DNA of 64,000 nucleotides from Paracoccus shanxieyensis. Its GTDB lineage: Bacteria; Pseudomonadota; Alphaproteobacteria; Rhodobacterales; Rhodobacteraceae. Both the position numbers and the translations under genes were made by a program. Shown here piece after piece: positions 8,637 to 17,697 of this stretch. Position 1 is the stretch's first letter. Each line of letters opens with the position of its first letter. The notes beneath the pieces are model-generated. The model was not told where the DNA came from, did no database searches, and saw only the letters and a list, made by a program, of their open reading frames with translations. The stretch is from contig NZ_WMII01000006.1 in assembly GCF_009711265.1 (NCBI RefSeq), forward strand, positions 158,300-222,299, given 5' to 3'.

Positions 8637-9731
8637 TCAGGCCAGTTCCTTCAGATCAGCGGCATCGAAGCCCTGCACTTGGTCGCCCTGACGGACCTTC
8701 TGCACCCAGTTCGGATCCGAGATCAGCGCACGGCCCACGGCGATCAGATCGAACTCGTTGCGGTCCATGCGCGCGATCAGATCGTCCAGCGATGACTGTT
8801 CCGAGCTTTTGCCGGTAAAGGCCGACAGGAAATCGGAATTCAGCCCGACCGAGCCCACGCTGATCGTCGCCGCGCCGGTCAGTTTCTTGGCCCATCCGGC
8901 GAAGTTCAGCACCGGGTCCAGATCGGCAAATTCCGGCTCCCAGAAGCGCCGCTGGGAGCAGTGCAGCACGTCGACGCCCGCCTCGACCAGCGGCAGCAGC
9001 CAGTCGGTCATCTCTTCGGGGGTGGTGGCCAGCCGCGCGCCGTAATCCTGCTGCTTCCACTGGCTGACGCGCAGCAGCAGCGGGAAATCCGGCCCCACGG
9101 CCGCGCGCACCGCACGCACCGCCTCGGCCGCGAAGCGCGCGCGTTCGCGAATCGAGGCGCCGCCAAAGGCATCGTGGCGCAGATTCGTGCCGCTCCAGAA
9201 GAACTGGTCGATCAGATAGCCATGTGCGCCATGCAGTTCGACCACATCGAAGCCAAGCGCCTTGGCATTCTGCGCGGCTTTGGCAAAGGCCGCCACCGTG
9301 TCGGCAATGTCTTCCTCGGTCATGGCGACGCCGCGCGGGTCGTCGGGACCGACCAGCCCGGAGGGGCTTTCCACCGGCGCCGCGGGCTGCCATTCGCCCG
9401 CGCGGGTCGAACCCGTATGCCAGATCTGCGGGCCGATCTTGCCGCCCGCCTCATGGACGGCACGGGCCACCTGCGCCCAGCCCGCCGATGCCGCATCGCC
9501 GTGAAAGAACGGAATGCCCGGCAGATTGCGCGCGGCGGGGCGGTCGATCACCGTGCCTTCGGTCAGGATCAGCCCGACCTCGCCCGCCGCGCGGCGGCTG
9601 TAGTAATCGGCCTGCGCCTTGCCCGGAATCCCTTCGGGCGCCATCGCGCGGGTCATCGGGGCCATGACGATCCGGTTGGCCAGCGTCAGGCCCTTCAGCT
9701 GGAATGGCCGGAACAGCGTATCTGTGGACAT
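8637..9731 (-). CDS. Old-yellow-enzyme family alkene reductase (NemA-like)
   Basis: A 364-residue FMN flavoenzyme of the OYE family that reduces activated C=C bonds, such as enones, maleimides and quinones, with NAD(P)H. Seen: the N-terminal strand LFRPFQLKGLTLANRIVMAPMTR, the HGAHGYLIDQFFWSGTN substrate/flavin motif, and the C-terminal phosphate-binding part around GRALISDPNWVQKV. I chose the ATG at 9731, which gives the usual family start; 17 upstream in-frame residues look non-coding. It is divergent from an HxlR regulator that carries an N-terminal Cys, a pairing typical of electrophile detoxification. Confidence 0.94.
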   Translation of the reverse strand: MSTDTLFRPFQLKGLTLANRIVMAPMTRAMAPEGIPGKAQADYYSRRAAGEVGLILTEGTVIDRPAARNLPGIPFFHGDAASAGWAQVARAVHEAGGKIGPQIWHTGSTRAGEWQPAAPVESPSGLVGPDDPRGVAMTEEDIADTVAAFAKAAQNAKALGFDVVELHGAHGYLIDQFFWSGTNLRHDAFGGASIRERARFAAEAVRAVRAAVGPDFPLLLRVSQWKQQDYGARLATTPEEMTDWLLPLVEAGVDVLHCSQRRFWEPEFADLDPVLNFAGWAKKLTGAATISVGSVGLNSDFLSAFTGKSSEQSSLDDLIARMDRNEFDLIAVGRALISDPNWVQKVRQGDQVQGFDAADLKELA

Positions 9732-9763
9732 GGGGGCATCCTTCTTGTTGATCGTCGTGAACA

Positions 9764-9800
9764 GGTATATCTTGGATACCAAGTGTCAATAAGACACCTT
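9764..9800. promoter_or_regulatory. Candidate HxlR operator in the OYE/HxlR divergent promoter
   Basis: Two dyads sit side by side. GGTAT (9764) and ATACC (9776-9780) frame a 17-bp element, followed by AAGTGTC-AATAA-GACACCTT (9781-9800). The sequence GGATACC recurs at 9822-9828, just before the regulator start. The position between the divergent genes suits control of both by the HxlR protein. Confidence 0.5.
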
Positions 9801-9830
9801 CACCGCACCAGGTTACCCGAAGGATACCTT

Positions 9831-10220
9831 ATGGACGGCGCCACACGGTTTCATGTCGATTGCCCCTCGCGTCTGCTGTTTGAACAGATCGCGGATAAAT
9901 GGTCGATGATGATCCTGACCGTGCTGGATGAACGACCGGCCAGATTCAACGAATTGCGCCGCAGGCTGGAGGGGATCTCGCAGAAATCGCTCAGCACCGT
10001 CCTGCGACGGCTTGAGCGGAACGGGCTGGTCAACCGGCGCGTGCTGGACGGGATGCCGGTCGCGGTGGAATATTCGCTGAGCCCGCTGGGCGTCACCTTG
10101 TTGCAGCCGTTTCGCGCGCTTTATCGCTGGACATGCGACAATATGAAAAGCGTCGAGGCGGCGCGTCAGGATTTCGACCGCCGGACCCAGCCGGAAAAAA
10201 TCCACGCCGCCATGGATTAA
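9831..10220 (+). CDS. HxlR-family transcriptional regulator
   Basis: A 129-residue winged-HTH regulator of the HxlR/MarR-like type (IADKWSMMILTVLDERPARF...ISQKSLSTVLRRLERNGLVNR). Cys11 in VDCPSRLL is the position used by redox- or quinone-sensing HxlR proteins such as QorR and HypR. The ATG at 9831 gives the normal N-terminus; the same frame runs far upstream, antisense to the OYE gene, and is ignored there. The stop is directly followed by the sigma factor region. It probably represses the divergent OYE gene until an electrophile modifies the Cys; that is inference from the family. Confidence 0.92.
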   Translation: MDGATRFHVDCPSRLLFEQIADKWSMMILTVLDERPARFNELRRRLEGISQKSLSTVLRRLERNGLVNRRVLDGMPVAVEYSLSPLGVTLLQPFRALYRWTCDNMKSVEAARQDFDRRTQPEKIHAAMD

Positions 10221-10250
10221 ATGCGCGCCCGGCTTCGTATATGGGGGAAG

Positions 10251-10778
10251 ATGCCAAAGCGAACTCGGGAAATTCTGGAATTGCTGCCGCGCTTGCGGCG
10301 CTATGCGCTGGTTCTGGCGCGCAATCAGGCCGATGCCGACGATCTGTTGCAGGAAGCCTTCCTGCGCGCCCATGAACGCCGCGCCACGCTGGATCCGTCG
10401 CGCCCCGCGCGTGGCTGGCTGATGTCGATCCTGCACAACGCCTTTATCGACGGCAAGCGCAGCCAGCGCGCCCGGTCGCGGCGCGAGGCGGATTTCGCCG
10501 CCTTCATCGACATGCAGGTTCCCGCCGCGCAAGAGGTCGCGGTGCGGCTGGACCAGATCCGCGCCGCCTTTTTCCGCCTGCCCGCCGAACAGCGCGAGGT
10601 GCTGCACCTGATTGCCATCGAAGAGATGTCCTATGCCGACGCGGCGGCGTTTCTGCATATCCCGCAAGGCACGCTGATGTCGCGTCTGGCCCGCGCCCGC
10701 GCCGCGTTGCGGGCCTATGAGGATGGCGCGATACCACCCCTGCGGCTGGTCGGAGGAGGAGACAGGCATGACGGCTGA
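10251..10778 (+). CDS. ECF-type RNA polymerase sigma factor
   Basis: A 175-residue group 4 sigma factor. Region 2 is ARNQADADDLLQEAFLRAHE with the -10 recognition helix around RGWLMSILHNAFID. Region 4 is LPAEQREVLHLIAIEEMSYADAAAFL...GTLMSRLARARAAL. The start could be ATG 10221, directly after the HxlR stop, or ATG 10251. I prefer 10251 because region 2 then begins at the usual distance. It overlaps the anti-sigma gene by 11 bp, so the pair is co-translated. The controlled stress is not evident from sequence. Confidence 0.92.
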   Translation: MPKRTREILELLPRLRRYALVLARNQADADDLLQEAFLRAHERRATLDPSRPARGWLMSILHNAFIDGKRSQRARSRREADFAAFIDMQVPAAQEVAVRLDQIRAAFFRLPAEQREVLHLIAIEEMSYADAAAFLHIPQGTLMSRLARARAALRAYEDGAIPPLRLVGGGDRHDG

Positions 10779-11514
10779 TGTCAATCAGGACGATCTGGAC
10801 GCTTATGTCGACAATCAGCTTGACCCATGGCAGCGCAATGCGGTCGAGGAATGGCTGGGCGCGCATCCCGCCGAGGCCGCCCGCGTCATGTCCGATCTGC
10901 ACCGCCGCAACCAGTTGCGTCTGGCGCTGGCCCTGCCGGGGGAACGCCCGCGCGACCTGAAGGCCGCGCGCCGGCTGGACCGCGCCATCGCTCCGCGCGG
11001 GTTGCGGCTTGGGCTGCCCTCGGCGGCGATCGCGGCGACCGTGGCCGCATTGTGGCTGGCGCTGGGGCCGGTGGGTCTGCGCGAAGGCGCGGCCTCGACC
11101 CCGCCACCGGCCTTCGTGAAAAGTGCCCTTGCCGCCCGCGATGCCAGCGATCTGCGGCTGGCCATGCTGTCCCAGCCCGAAGCGCCCGATGTCGATCCGG
11201 CCGAAATCCGCGCGCTGACCGGCCTTGTGCTGCCGCAGATCCCGGAAGGCTGGGTGCCGCGCGATGTGCAGGTATTCCCTTCCCTGCAGGGGCCGGGGGT
11301 CGAGATGGTGCTGGACACGCCCGAACATGGCCGCCTGTCGATGTTCGTCGTCCGGGTCGGCGGCGGCGAAAGCAGCGGCACGGTGCTTGCCGGTGACACC
11401 GGCATCGCATGGTTCACGCAGGACGGCGTGGCCCATGTGCTGGGCGCGCGGGATGACCCCGCCCGTCTGGCCGACACTGCCGAGCGGATGCTCGGTTCAA
11501 TTCCCCACAACTGA
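10768..11514 (+). CDS. Transmembrane anti-sigma factor
   Basis: A 248-residue inner-membrane protein. The N-terminal cytoplasmic anti-sigma helix bundle (DLDAYVDNQLDPWQRNAVEEWL then HPAEAARV) lacks the HxxxCxxC zinc motif of ZAS proteins. One TM helix lies at ~80-98 (AAIAATVAALWLALG). The C-terminal periplasmic domain ends in a compact beta-rich part (EMVLDTPEHGRLSMFVVRV). The ATG at 10768 follows a strong GGAGGAGG site. It presumably holds the ECF sigma factor inactive; the lack of a zinc motif points to control by proteolysis or periplasmic signal rather than direct thiol oxidation. Confidence 0.88.
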   Translation: MTADVNQDDLDAYVDNQLDPWQRNAVEEWLGAHPAEAARVMSDLHRRNQLRLALALPGERPRDLKAARRLDRAIAPRGLRLGLPSAAIAATVAALWLALGPVGLREGAASTPPPAFVKSALAARDASDLRLAMLSQPEAPDVDPAEIRALTGLVLPQIPEGWVPRDVQVFPSLQGPGVEMVLDTPEHGRLSMFVVRVGGGESSGTVLAGDTGIAWFTQDGVAHVLGARDDPARLADTAERMLGSIPHN

Positions 11515-11528
11515 AGGACAATTTCCCT

Positions 11529-12056
11529 ATGGATCACAATGATCGCCAGGCCATCCAGGACCTGTTCGGCAAGCTTGCACAGGTCGAGCGGCAGACGCCC
11601 GCCCGTGATGGCGAGGCCGAGGCGTTCATCCGCGACACCGTGGCCCGCCAGCCCTCGGCGCCCTATTACATGGCGCAGACCGTCATCATGCAGGAACACG
11701 CGCTGAACATGGCGCAGCAGCGCATTCAGGCGCTGGAGGCCGAGGCCGCGCAGGCCCAGCAACCGCAGGGCGGCTTCCTGTCGCGGCTGATGGGCGGCGG
11801 TGGCGCATCGTCGGTGCCGCGCGTGCAGCGTCCGCAGCCGGGCGCGGCGGCCCCGATGCAGCAGGCGCAGGGCGGCGGGTTTCTGGCCGGTGCGGCGCAG
11901 ACCGCGATGGGCGTTGCGGGCGGTGTGCTGCTGGGCAATGCCATCGGCTCGATGTTCGCGGGCGAGGCTTCGGCCGAAGAATTCATGCCGCAGGAAGATC
12001 CCGCAGAGCACGAGGGTGATTTCGGCGGCGACGATTTCGGTGGCGATGATTTCTGA
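11529..12056 (+). CDS. DUF2076 family protein
   Basis: A 175-residue protein of the DUF2076 family. The conserved N-terminal helix pair (RQAIQDLFGKLAQVE ... AFIRDTVARQPSAPYYMAQTVIMQEHAL) is followed by a coiled segment and a low-complexity Gly/Gln/Pro region. A hydrophobic glycine-rich stretch (FLAGAAQTAMGVAGGVLLG) comes next, then the acidic repeated tail FGGDDFGGDDF. Homologues are described as possible periplasmic ligand-binding proteins, but no function is established. It lies 14 bp after the anti-sigma gene and its stop overlaps the exoD-like start, so it is part of the same run. Confidence 0.88.
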   Translation: MDHNDRQAIQDLFGKLAQVERQTPARDGEAEAFIRDTVARQPSAPYYMAQTVIMQEHALNMAQQRIQALEAEAAQAQQPQGGFLSRLMGGGGASSVPRVQRPQPGAAAPMQQAQGGGFLAGAAQTAMGVAGGVLLGNAIGSMFAGEASAEEFMPQEDPAEHEGDFGGDDFGGDDF

Positions 12057-12724
12057 TGCGGGACACGCAGCTTTCCGCATCTGACGGCGCGTCCTCCTCG
12101 CCGACTGCGGAGGAGGACCGAAGTCGGCTGCCGCTGTCCGTTCTGATCGAACGGCTGGCACAGGCTCCGGGCGAGGAACGCATTTCCGTCGCCCGGATGA
12201 TCGCATGGTTTGAAGGCCGCGCCACGCTGGCGCTGCTGCTGGTGTTCGGCATCCTGAACATCCTGCCCAACCCGCCGGGATCATCGGCGGTGCTGGGGCT
12301 GCCGATGCTGTATCTGTCGGCGGCGCTGGTCTTGGCCAGACCGCCGCGCTTTCCCGCCGTCATCACCCGGCGCGGCCTGTCGCAAGGCATGTTCCAGACC
12401 ATCGCCCGCCACTCGCTGCCGACATTGCGCCGCGTCGAGCGGATCCTGCATCCGCGGCTTGAGGCATTCGCCTCGGGCCCGGCGCTGCGGGTCACGGGCG
12501 TCTTCTGCGTCCTTTTGTCCGTCATCCTGATCCTGCCGATCCCGCTGGGCAATATCCCGCCCGCCGCCTGCATGTGCCTGCTGGCCTTGGCCGCCGTGGC
12601 GCGAGACGGGCTGTGGATGGTGCTGGGCTGGATCGCCTCGGTGCTGTGCATCGTGCTGCTGGCCGGTGTGACCATCGCGACCCTGAACCTGATTGCGCAA
12701 TTCCTGCTGCGCCTGCTGTCCTGA
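12056..12724 (+). CDS. ExoD-family exopolysaccharide protein
   Basis: A 222-residue inner-membrane protein of the ExoD family, first described as needed for exopolysaccharide synthesis and alkali tolerance in Sinorhizobium. The conserved start region [27 protein letters not shown] precedes an [22 protein letters not shown] loop and four or so TM helices. The [22 protein letters not shown] segment is the second conserved half. It overlaps the DUF2076 stop codon. Biochemical activity of ExoD is unknown. Confidence 0.9.
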   Translation: MRDTQLSASDGASSSPTAEEDRSRLPLSVLIERLAQAPGEERISVARMIAWFEGRATLALLLVFGILNILPNPPGSSAVLGLPMLYLSAALVLARPPRFPAVITRRGLSQGMFQTIARHSLPTLRRVERILHPRLEAFASGPALRVTGVFCVLLSVILILPIPLGNIPPAACMCLLALAAVARDGLWMVLGWIASVLCIVLLAGVTIATLNLIAQFLLRLLS

Positions 12725-12737
12725 GATGGAGTTTCCC

Positions 12738-14288
12738 GTGTTTTTCGAATGGATGTCCGACCCCGCCGCATGGGCCGGACTGGCCACGCTGATCGTGCTT
12801 GAGATCGTTCTGGGCATCGACAATCTGGTGTTCATCGCGGTTCTGGCCGACAAGCTGCCGCCGCATCAGCGCGACCGCGCGCGGATGATCGGCCTGACGC
12901 TGGCGCTGCTGATGCGGCTGGGACTTCTGGCATCGGTCGCATGGATCGTCACGCTGACGCAGCCCTTGTTCAGCCTGTTCGGGCATGCCTTTTCCGGGCG
13001 GGATCTGATCCTGATCTTTGGCGGGCTGTTCTTGCTGTTCAAAGGCACGATGGAGCTGCATGAGCGGCTGGAGGGGGCCACGCAACACAAGGAAGCCAAC
13101 CCCGTTCATGCCGTTTTCTGGCAGGTGCTGGTGCAGATCGTGGTGCTGGATGCGGTGTTTTCGCTGGACAGCGTCATCACGGCGGTCGGCATGGTCGAAC
13201 ATCTGTCGGTGATGATGATCGCGGTGATCGTCGCTGTCGGCGTGATGATGCTGTCGGCAAAGCCGCTGATGGCGTTCGTCTCGCGCCATCCGACGGTGGT
13301 GATCCTGTGTCTGGGCTTTCTGATGATGATCGGCTTTTCGCTGATCACCGAAGGGTTCGGCTTCCACATTCCCAAGGGCTATCTTTACGCGGCCATCGGC
13401 TTTTCTGTGGGTATCGAGGCGCTGAACCAGATCGCGCGGCGCAACCGCGAACGCGTGCTGACCACCGGCGATCTGCGCGACCGCACGGCGGGCGCGGTGC
13501 TGCGCATGCTGGGCGGCCGCCGGGGCGAGGATCTGGGCGGGGCCGCCGATACCATGGCCGATCAGGTCGAGCAGCAGGCGATCTTTGGCCCCGAAGAAAA
13601 GGACATGATCCGCTCGGTCCTGACCTTGGCCGACAGGCCCGCCACCTCGGTCATGACCCCGAGGGGCGAGGTGGACTGGCTGGATCTGGATGCCGATGAG
13701 GCCAGCCTGCGCGAACAGATCCTGACGCAGGGCCATTCGCGCTTTCTGCTGGCGCGCGGCAGTCTGGAACAGTTCGTCGGCGTGGCGCTGGCCAAGGACA
13801 TTCTGCGCGACCTGATGGCCCAGGGCCATATCGACCTGCAGAACTCGGTCCGCGAACCGCTGGTCGTGCATGAAAGCCTCAGCGCGCTGCGCCTGATGGA
13901 ACAGTTGCGCAAGTCGCGCGTGCAACTGGCGGTGATCGTCGATGAATTTGGCGCGTTGGAAGGCATCGCCACGCCCACCGATATCCTTGAGGCCATCGCC
14001 GGTGAATTCCTTGACGAGGGCGAAGAGCCGATGCTGGCCCAGGAGGCATCGGACGGGTCGTGGCTGGTCAGCGGCTGGATGGATATCCGCCGCGCCGCCG
14101 ATCTGCTGCGCGCCGATCTGCAGGATTCGGCTGAACGCTATTCGACGCTGGCGGGCTATATCCTGTGGACGCTGGGCCGCCTGCCGGAACAGGGCGAGGT
14201 GATCCGCGCGGGTGAGTTGACCTTTGAGGTGGTGCGGATGGAAGGCCGCGCCATCGACACGGTCCGCGCCTCGCGCCAGCCCATGTGA
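12738..14288 (+). CDS. TerC-family membrane protein with CBS and CorC domains
   Basis: A 516-residue protein of the YegH/YoaE type. It has a TerC integral membrane domain (residues 1-230, with [21 protein letters not shown] and [18 protein letters not shown] carrying the acidic TM residues). A CBS pair follows at ~290-400 ([23 protein letters not shown]-like repeats), then a CorC/HlyC C-terminal domain ending FEVVRMEG. I chose GTG at 12738: GGAG lies 6 nt upstream and the family starts with this MFFEW-like sequence. An ATG at 12726 overlaps that site. TerC proteins are linked to metal or tellurite homeostasis and to metal loading of exported enzymes. Confidence 0.92.
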   Translation: MFFEWMSDPAAWAGLATLIVLEIVLGIDNLVFIAVLADKLPPHQRDRARMIGLTLALLMRLGLLASVAWIVTLTQPLFSLFGHAFSGRDLILIFGGLFLLFKGTMELHERLEGATQHKEANPVHAVFWQVLVQIVVLDAVFSLDSVITAVGMVEHLSVMMIAVIVAVGVMMLSAKPLMAFVSRHPTVVILCLGFLMMIGFSLITEGFGFHIPKGYLYAAIGFSVGIEALNQIARRNRERVLTTGDLRDRTAGAVLRMLGGRRGEDLGGAADTMADQVEQQAIFGPEEKDMIRSVLTLADRPATSVMTPRGEVDWLDLDADEASLREQILTQGHSRFLLARGSLEQFVGVALAKDILRDLMAQGHIDLQNSVREPLVVHESLSALRLMEQLRKSRVQLAVIVDEFGALEGIATPTDILEAIAGEFLDEGEEPMLAQEASDGSWLVSGWMDIRRAADLLRADLQDSAERYSTLAGYILWTLGRLPEQGEVIRAGELTFEVVRMEGRAIDTVRASRQPM

Positions 14289-14293
14289 CGACC

Positions 14294-14326
14294 GGGACGC
14301 CCCGCCCGGTGGTGCGGGGCGGTCCC
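14294..14326. terminator. Bidirectional hairpin between convergent genes
   Basis: GGGAC-GCCCCGC pairs with GCGGGGC-GGTCCC around an 8-nt loop, with one bulged base. It lies between the TerC gene and the convergent hybrid kinase gene. Confidence 0.65.
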
Positions 14327-14335
14327 AAGCAGCCC

Positions 14336-16537
14336 TTATGCGCCGATGCTATCGGCCAGCACGAACCCCGCCAGTTCCTCGGGATCGACGGGTTTCCAGA
14401 TGATCTCCAGCCCGACCTCGCGCGCGGCGGCGCGGATCTGCGGCGAGCGGTTGGCGGTGATGATGCGCGTCGGGCGTGGGCCATGCTGGGCTGCCAGCGC
14501 CACGGCCAGCGCCACCCCCGTCATGCCGGGGCCAAGCTGGTAATCGATCAGGCAGATATCGGGCGTGATGCCGATTTCATCCAGCAGCGCCAAGGCGTCT
14601 TCGCCGTTCTCGGCCTCGATCACGCTGACGCCCAGCCGGTCCAGCGATTGCGACATGGCCGCGCGCAGATCGTCGTCGTTTTCCACCAGCAGGACGATGC
14701 GGCCGCCATGTTCGCCGGGCTCGATGGGGATCTGTGGCGGCGTGTCGGGCATGGCCGGGCGCAGATGCGCGGGGGCCATGGGCAGTTCCACCGAAAAGCA
14801 GGTGCCGCGCCCCGGTTGCGATTGCAGCACCAGCTTGTGGCCCAGAAGCTTGCACGCACGATCGACGATGGCCAGCCCAAGCCCCATGCCCTCGGCTGCC
14901 GAGGCCGAGGCGTTGATGCGGTGAAATTCGCGAAAGATCGCCACCTGTTCGTCGGGGGAAATACCGGGGCCGGTGTCATGGACCTCGATCCGCACGCCGC
15001 TGGGAACGCGGCGGGGTCCGACCAGAATGCGGCCCTGCGCGGTATAGCGGATGGCGTTGCTGATCAGGTTTTGCAGGATGCGCCGCAGATATGTCGCGTC
15101 GCTGCGCACCACCATCCGGCTGGGCAGGATATCCAGTTGCAGCCCCTTGGCTGTGGCCGCGGGGGCGAATTCGTCGGTCAGCTGCTTCAGCAGCGCATCC
15201 AGCGGCACGGGCGTGATCTCGACCTCGCTGCCGCCGCCTTCCAGCCGCGAGATATCCAGCAGCGCGCCAAGGATCGCCTCGACGCTGGTCAGCGCGTTAT
15301 GGGCCTTGACCAGCGTCGCGTGCAGCTTGGGCGTTTCGGCATCGTCGCGCGCCCCCGCCACGAACAGCTTGGCCGCCGATAACGGTTGCAGCAGGTCGTG
15401 GCTGGCCGCGGCGACAAAGCGCACGCGGGTCGAATTGGCGCGTTCGGCATGGGCCAGCGCCTCGGCCAGTTCTTCGGTGCGGGCGGTGACGCGGGCCTCA
15501 AGCGTGGCATTGGCGCGCAGCATGGCGTGGATGGCCATGCGTTCGCGCGTCACGTCCGACAAGGACAGCACGAAGCCGCGCCCCGGCATTTCCTGCGCCG
15601 AGACCGCCAGCACGATATCCGAGACGTGGCGCATCTCGAAGGACAGCGCCGGGCGGCCCGACCGGGTGCGCACCCATGCCACCAGATCGGCATGATGCAC
15701 GCCACCGGCAAGCTGGAACTGCCAGCGCGACTGGCCCAGCAGCGCCGAAAACGGCGTGCCCTGCCGCAGCATGGCCGAGGGCAGCGCCAGCATCTGCGCC
15801 AGCCGCCAGTTCCAGCCGATCAGCCGCCGCCCGGCATCGAAGATCCCCACCCCCTGATTCAGATGTTCCAGCGTGGCGCGGATCATGCGGGCCTGATCGT
15901 CCAGCAACCGCCCGCGTTCGGACCGCTCCAGTCGCATCATCTGCGTCACATCGGTCTGCAGGATGACGGTGCCGCCGCCCGCGACATGCTGTTCGCTGAC
16001 CTGCAACCAGCGGTCGCCGGTCAGTTCGACATTGAAGACCTGCCGCTGGCGATGGCGGCGCAGGCGGGTCTGTTCCCAATCGGCGGGCATGACGCCCGCA
16101 GGCAGCGCCAGATGCGCCGAAAGCGAACAGATGCGGATATAATCGCGCATGGTCAGCCCGGCGCGCATAAAGGGCTGCACATCCGGCAGGGCGCGGCAAA
16201 AGCGGGAATTGCACAGCACCAGCGCGCCCGCGGCATCGAACAGCGCGAAGCCTTCCTCGATGGCCTCGATGGCTTGCGACAGATCGCGGCGGGCGCGTTC
16301 GGTCGCGGCATTGGCTTGGTTCAGCAGCTCCAGCGTGGCCTCAAGATCGCGGGTGCGCTGGCGCACGCGGTCCTCCAGCACGGCGGCGCGGTGGAATTCC
16401 TCGAAGGCGGCGCTGCGGTCGCCGTTGTTCTGTTCGCTGTTGCGCATCAGCGCATCGGCAATGATCAGCAGCTTTTCGACATTCGCCGATGCGGGGGCGT
16501 CCGGGTCGATCAGCGGGTCGGAAATGCGCGCGCTCAT
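14336..16537 (-). CDS. Soluble hybrid sensor histidine kinase (FlhS-like)
   Basis: A 733-residue kinase with no TM segment. Order: N-terminal helices and a coiled coil (residues 20-90), PAS domain (~90-190), second PAS (~215-330), short coiled coil, HisKA with H-box AAASHDLLQPLSAAK (~377), HATPase (N-box LIQNLISNAIRYTAQG-type, DTGPGISPD, GMGLGLAIV), and a C-terminal receiver with Asp in ICLIDYQLGPGMTG. Its start overlaps the FIST gene by 4 bp. Hybrid kinases of this kind control quinoprotein alcohol oxidation (FlhS of Paracoccus, ErcS of Pseudomonas). Location beside the PQQ dehydrogenase genes supports that role. Sensing must be cytosolic. Confidence 0.92.
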   Translation of the reverse strand: MSARISDPLIDPDAPASANVEKLLIIADALMRNSEQNNGDRSAAFEEFHRAAVLEDRVRQRTRDLEATLELLNQANAATERARRDLSQAIEAIEEGFALFDAAGALVLCNSRFCRALPDVQPFMRAGLTMRDYIRICSLSAHLALPAGVMPADWEQTRLRRHRQRQVFNVELTGDRWLQVSEQHVAGGGTVILQTDVTQMMRLERSERGRLLDDQARMIRATLEHLNQGVGIFDAGRRLIGWNWRLAQMLALPSAMLRQGTPFSALLGQSRWQFQLAGGVHHADLVAWVRTRSGRPALSFEMRHVSDIVLAVSAQEMPGRGFVLSLSDVTRERMAIHAMLRANATLEARVTARTEELAEALAHAERANSTRVRFVAAASHDLLQPLSAAKLFVAGARDDAETPKLHATLVKAHNALTSVEAILGALLDISRLEGGGSEVEITPVPLDALLKQLTDEFAPAATAKGLQLDILPSRMVVRSDATYLRRILQNLISNAIRYTAQGRILVGPRRVPSGVRIEVHDTGPGISPDEQVAIFREFHRINASASAAEGMGLGLAIVDRACKLLGHKLVLQSQPGRGTCFSVELPMAPAHLRPAMPDTPPQIPIEPGEHGGRIVLLVENDDDLRAAMSQSLDRLGVSVIEAENGEDALALLDEIGITPDICLIDYQLGPGMTGVALAVALAAQHGPRPTRIITANRSPQIRAAAREVGLEIIWKPVDPEELAGFVLADSIGA

Positions 16538-17691
16538 GCCGGGTCAGGCCCGATATCGGTGCCGGGCGGATAAAAGGCGTATCCGGTCAGCGTATGGTTC
16601 ACATGCATCGGCCCGAACTGTTCGCCATAGGTGGAAAACCCGGTCACGCCATGGCTGCGCATCAAGGCCGAGATGCGGCCGGTCATCTGTTTCTCCTGCG
16701 CCTCGATCCGGCGCAGGATGCAGTCGAAGGCCAGAATGGCATCGGGCTTGCCGGGCGCGGACAGGCGCTGCAACTCGGCCTCAAGATGCTGATCCAGATG
16801 GCCGGGCTGGGTCATCGTCAGCACGACGCCATTGTCGATGGCCGAAAAGAACACCAGCTCGCCCGAGGGCAGGGCGCGCTGGATCGCCCGGACGTGGTGA
16901 CGCTTGCCGATGCGTACGGCCAAGGGATGCGCGGCGAAGGTGAAAGCGTCCAGATGCATCGGATCCTTGCCCAGCAGCCGGGCATATTCCTGCGCCGCCG
17001 GTTCGGCATTGATGCATTGCACCGTGCGCGAGGCCGGGTCCGCGCGCGTCACCACCATGCGCAATTCGGTCGGTTGCAGGTGGTCGATATTGATGGGCCG
17101 CACCGGCCCCGCGCTGCGCAGCACGCACAGCACCGCCGCATCGCGCAAAAGCCGGCCGTCATGCAGCAGCCATGTTTCGCGAAAGCGGATGCCATCCCCC
17201 GCCGAGCCGCCGATCAGCGGCATGGTGCCCGCGCCGACGGCAAGGGCGGCGGCCAGCTCATCCTCGCGCACGGACATGCCATCGACCAGCAGCACGGCGA
17301 ATTCGCTGGGCAGACCGGCGTGATCGTCGGCCAGTCTTTGGCGGGTCTGCAGCAGTTCCTGTGTCAGCACCTGCCGCGACAGATGCGACAAATCGGGAAC
17401 CAGCAGGCATTCGGCGGCGAAAGGCCCGTCGGCAAAGCCGAAGGCCACGATGCTGCCCTGATCGTAACCGTCCTGCGAGATCTCGCCCGCGGTGGTGCAG
17501 CCGATGACATGGCGGGCGGGAAAGGCGGCGGATGCCTCGCGTGCCAGCCGCGACAGATCCGCTTCGGCCGAGATGAACAGCAGCACCAGCGCAAACGGTC
17601 CCGCGCCCAGCCCGCGCCGAAGCTGCGCCAGCGCGTCGGCGGCATCAGCAGGCGCGCAGGCGCGGGCGATGGGGGGCGGGCTGGCGGTCAA
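16534..17691 (-). CDS. FIST-domain sensory protein
   Basis: A 385-residue soluble protein with FIST N and FIST C domains (PARHVIGCTTAGEISQDGY..., LPLIGGSAGDGIRF..., NHTLTGYAFYPPG). FIST domains are predicted small-ligand sensors, perhaps for amino-acid-like or alcohol-derived molecules. It sits between the NarL-type regulator gene (6-bp gap) and the hybrid kinase gene (ATGA overlap). This makes a three-gene signalling cassette of regulator, FIST protein and kinase. A FIST partner for the alcohol-sensing kinase is the natural inference. No membrane anchor or output domain is seen. Confidence 0.9.
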   Translation of the reverse strand: MTASPPPIARACAPADAADALAQLRRGLGAGPFALVLLFISAEADLSRLAREASAAFPARHVIGCTTAGEISQDGYDQGSIVAFGFADGPFAAECLLVPDLSHLSRQVLTQELLQTRQRLADDHAGLPSEFAVLLVDGMSVREDELAAALAVGAGTMPLIGGSAGDGIRFRETWLLHDGRLLRDAAVLCVLRSAGPVRPINIDHLQPTELRMVVTRADPASRTVQCINAEPAAQEYARLLGKDPMHLDAFTFAAHPLAVRIGKRHHVRAIQRALPSGELVFFSAIDNGVVLTMTQPGHLDQHLEAELQRLSAPGKPDAILAFDCILRRIEAQEKQMTGRISALMRSHGVTGFSTYGEQFGPMHVNHTLTGYAFYPPGTDIGPDPA

Positions 17692-17697
17692 CAGGCC

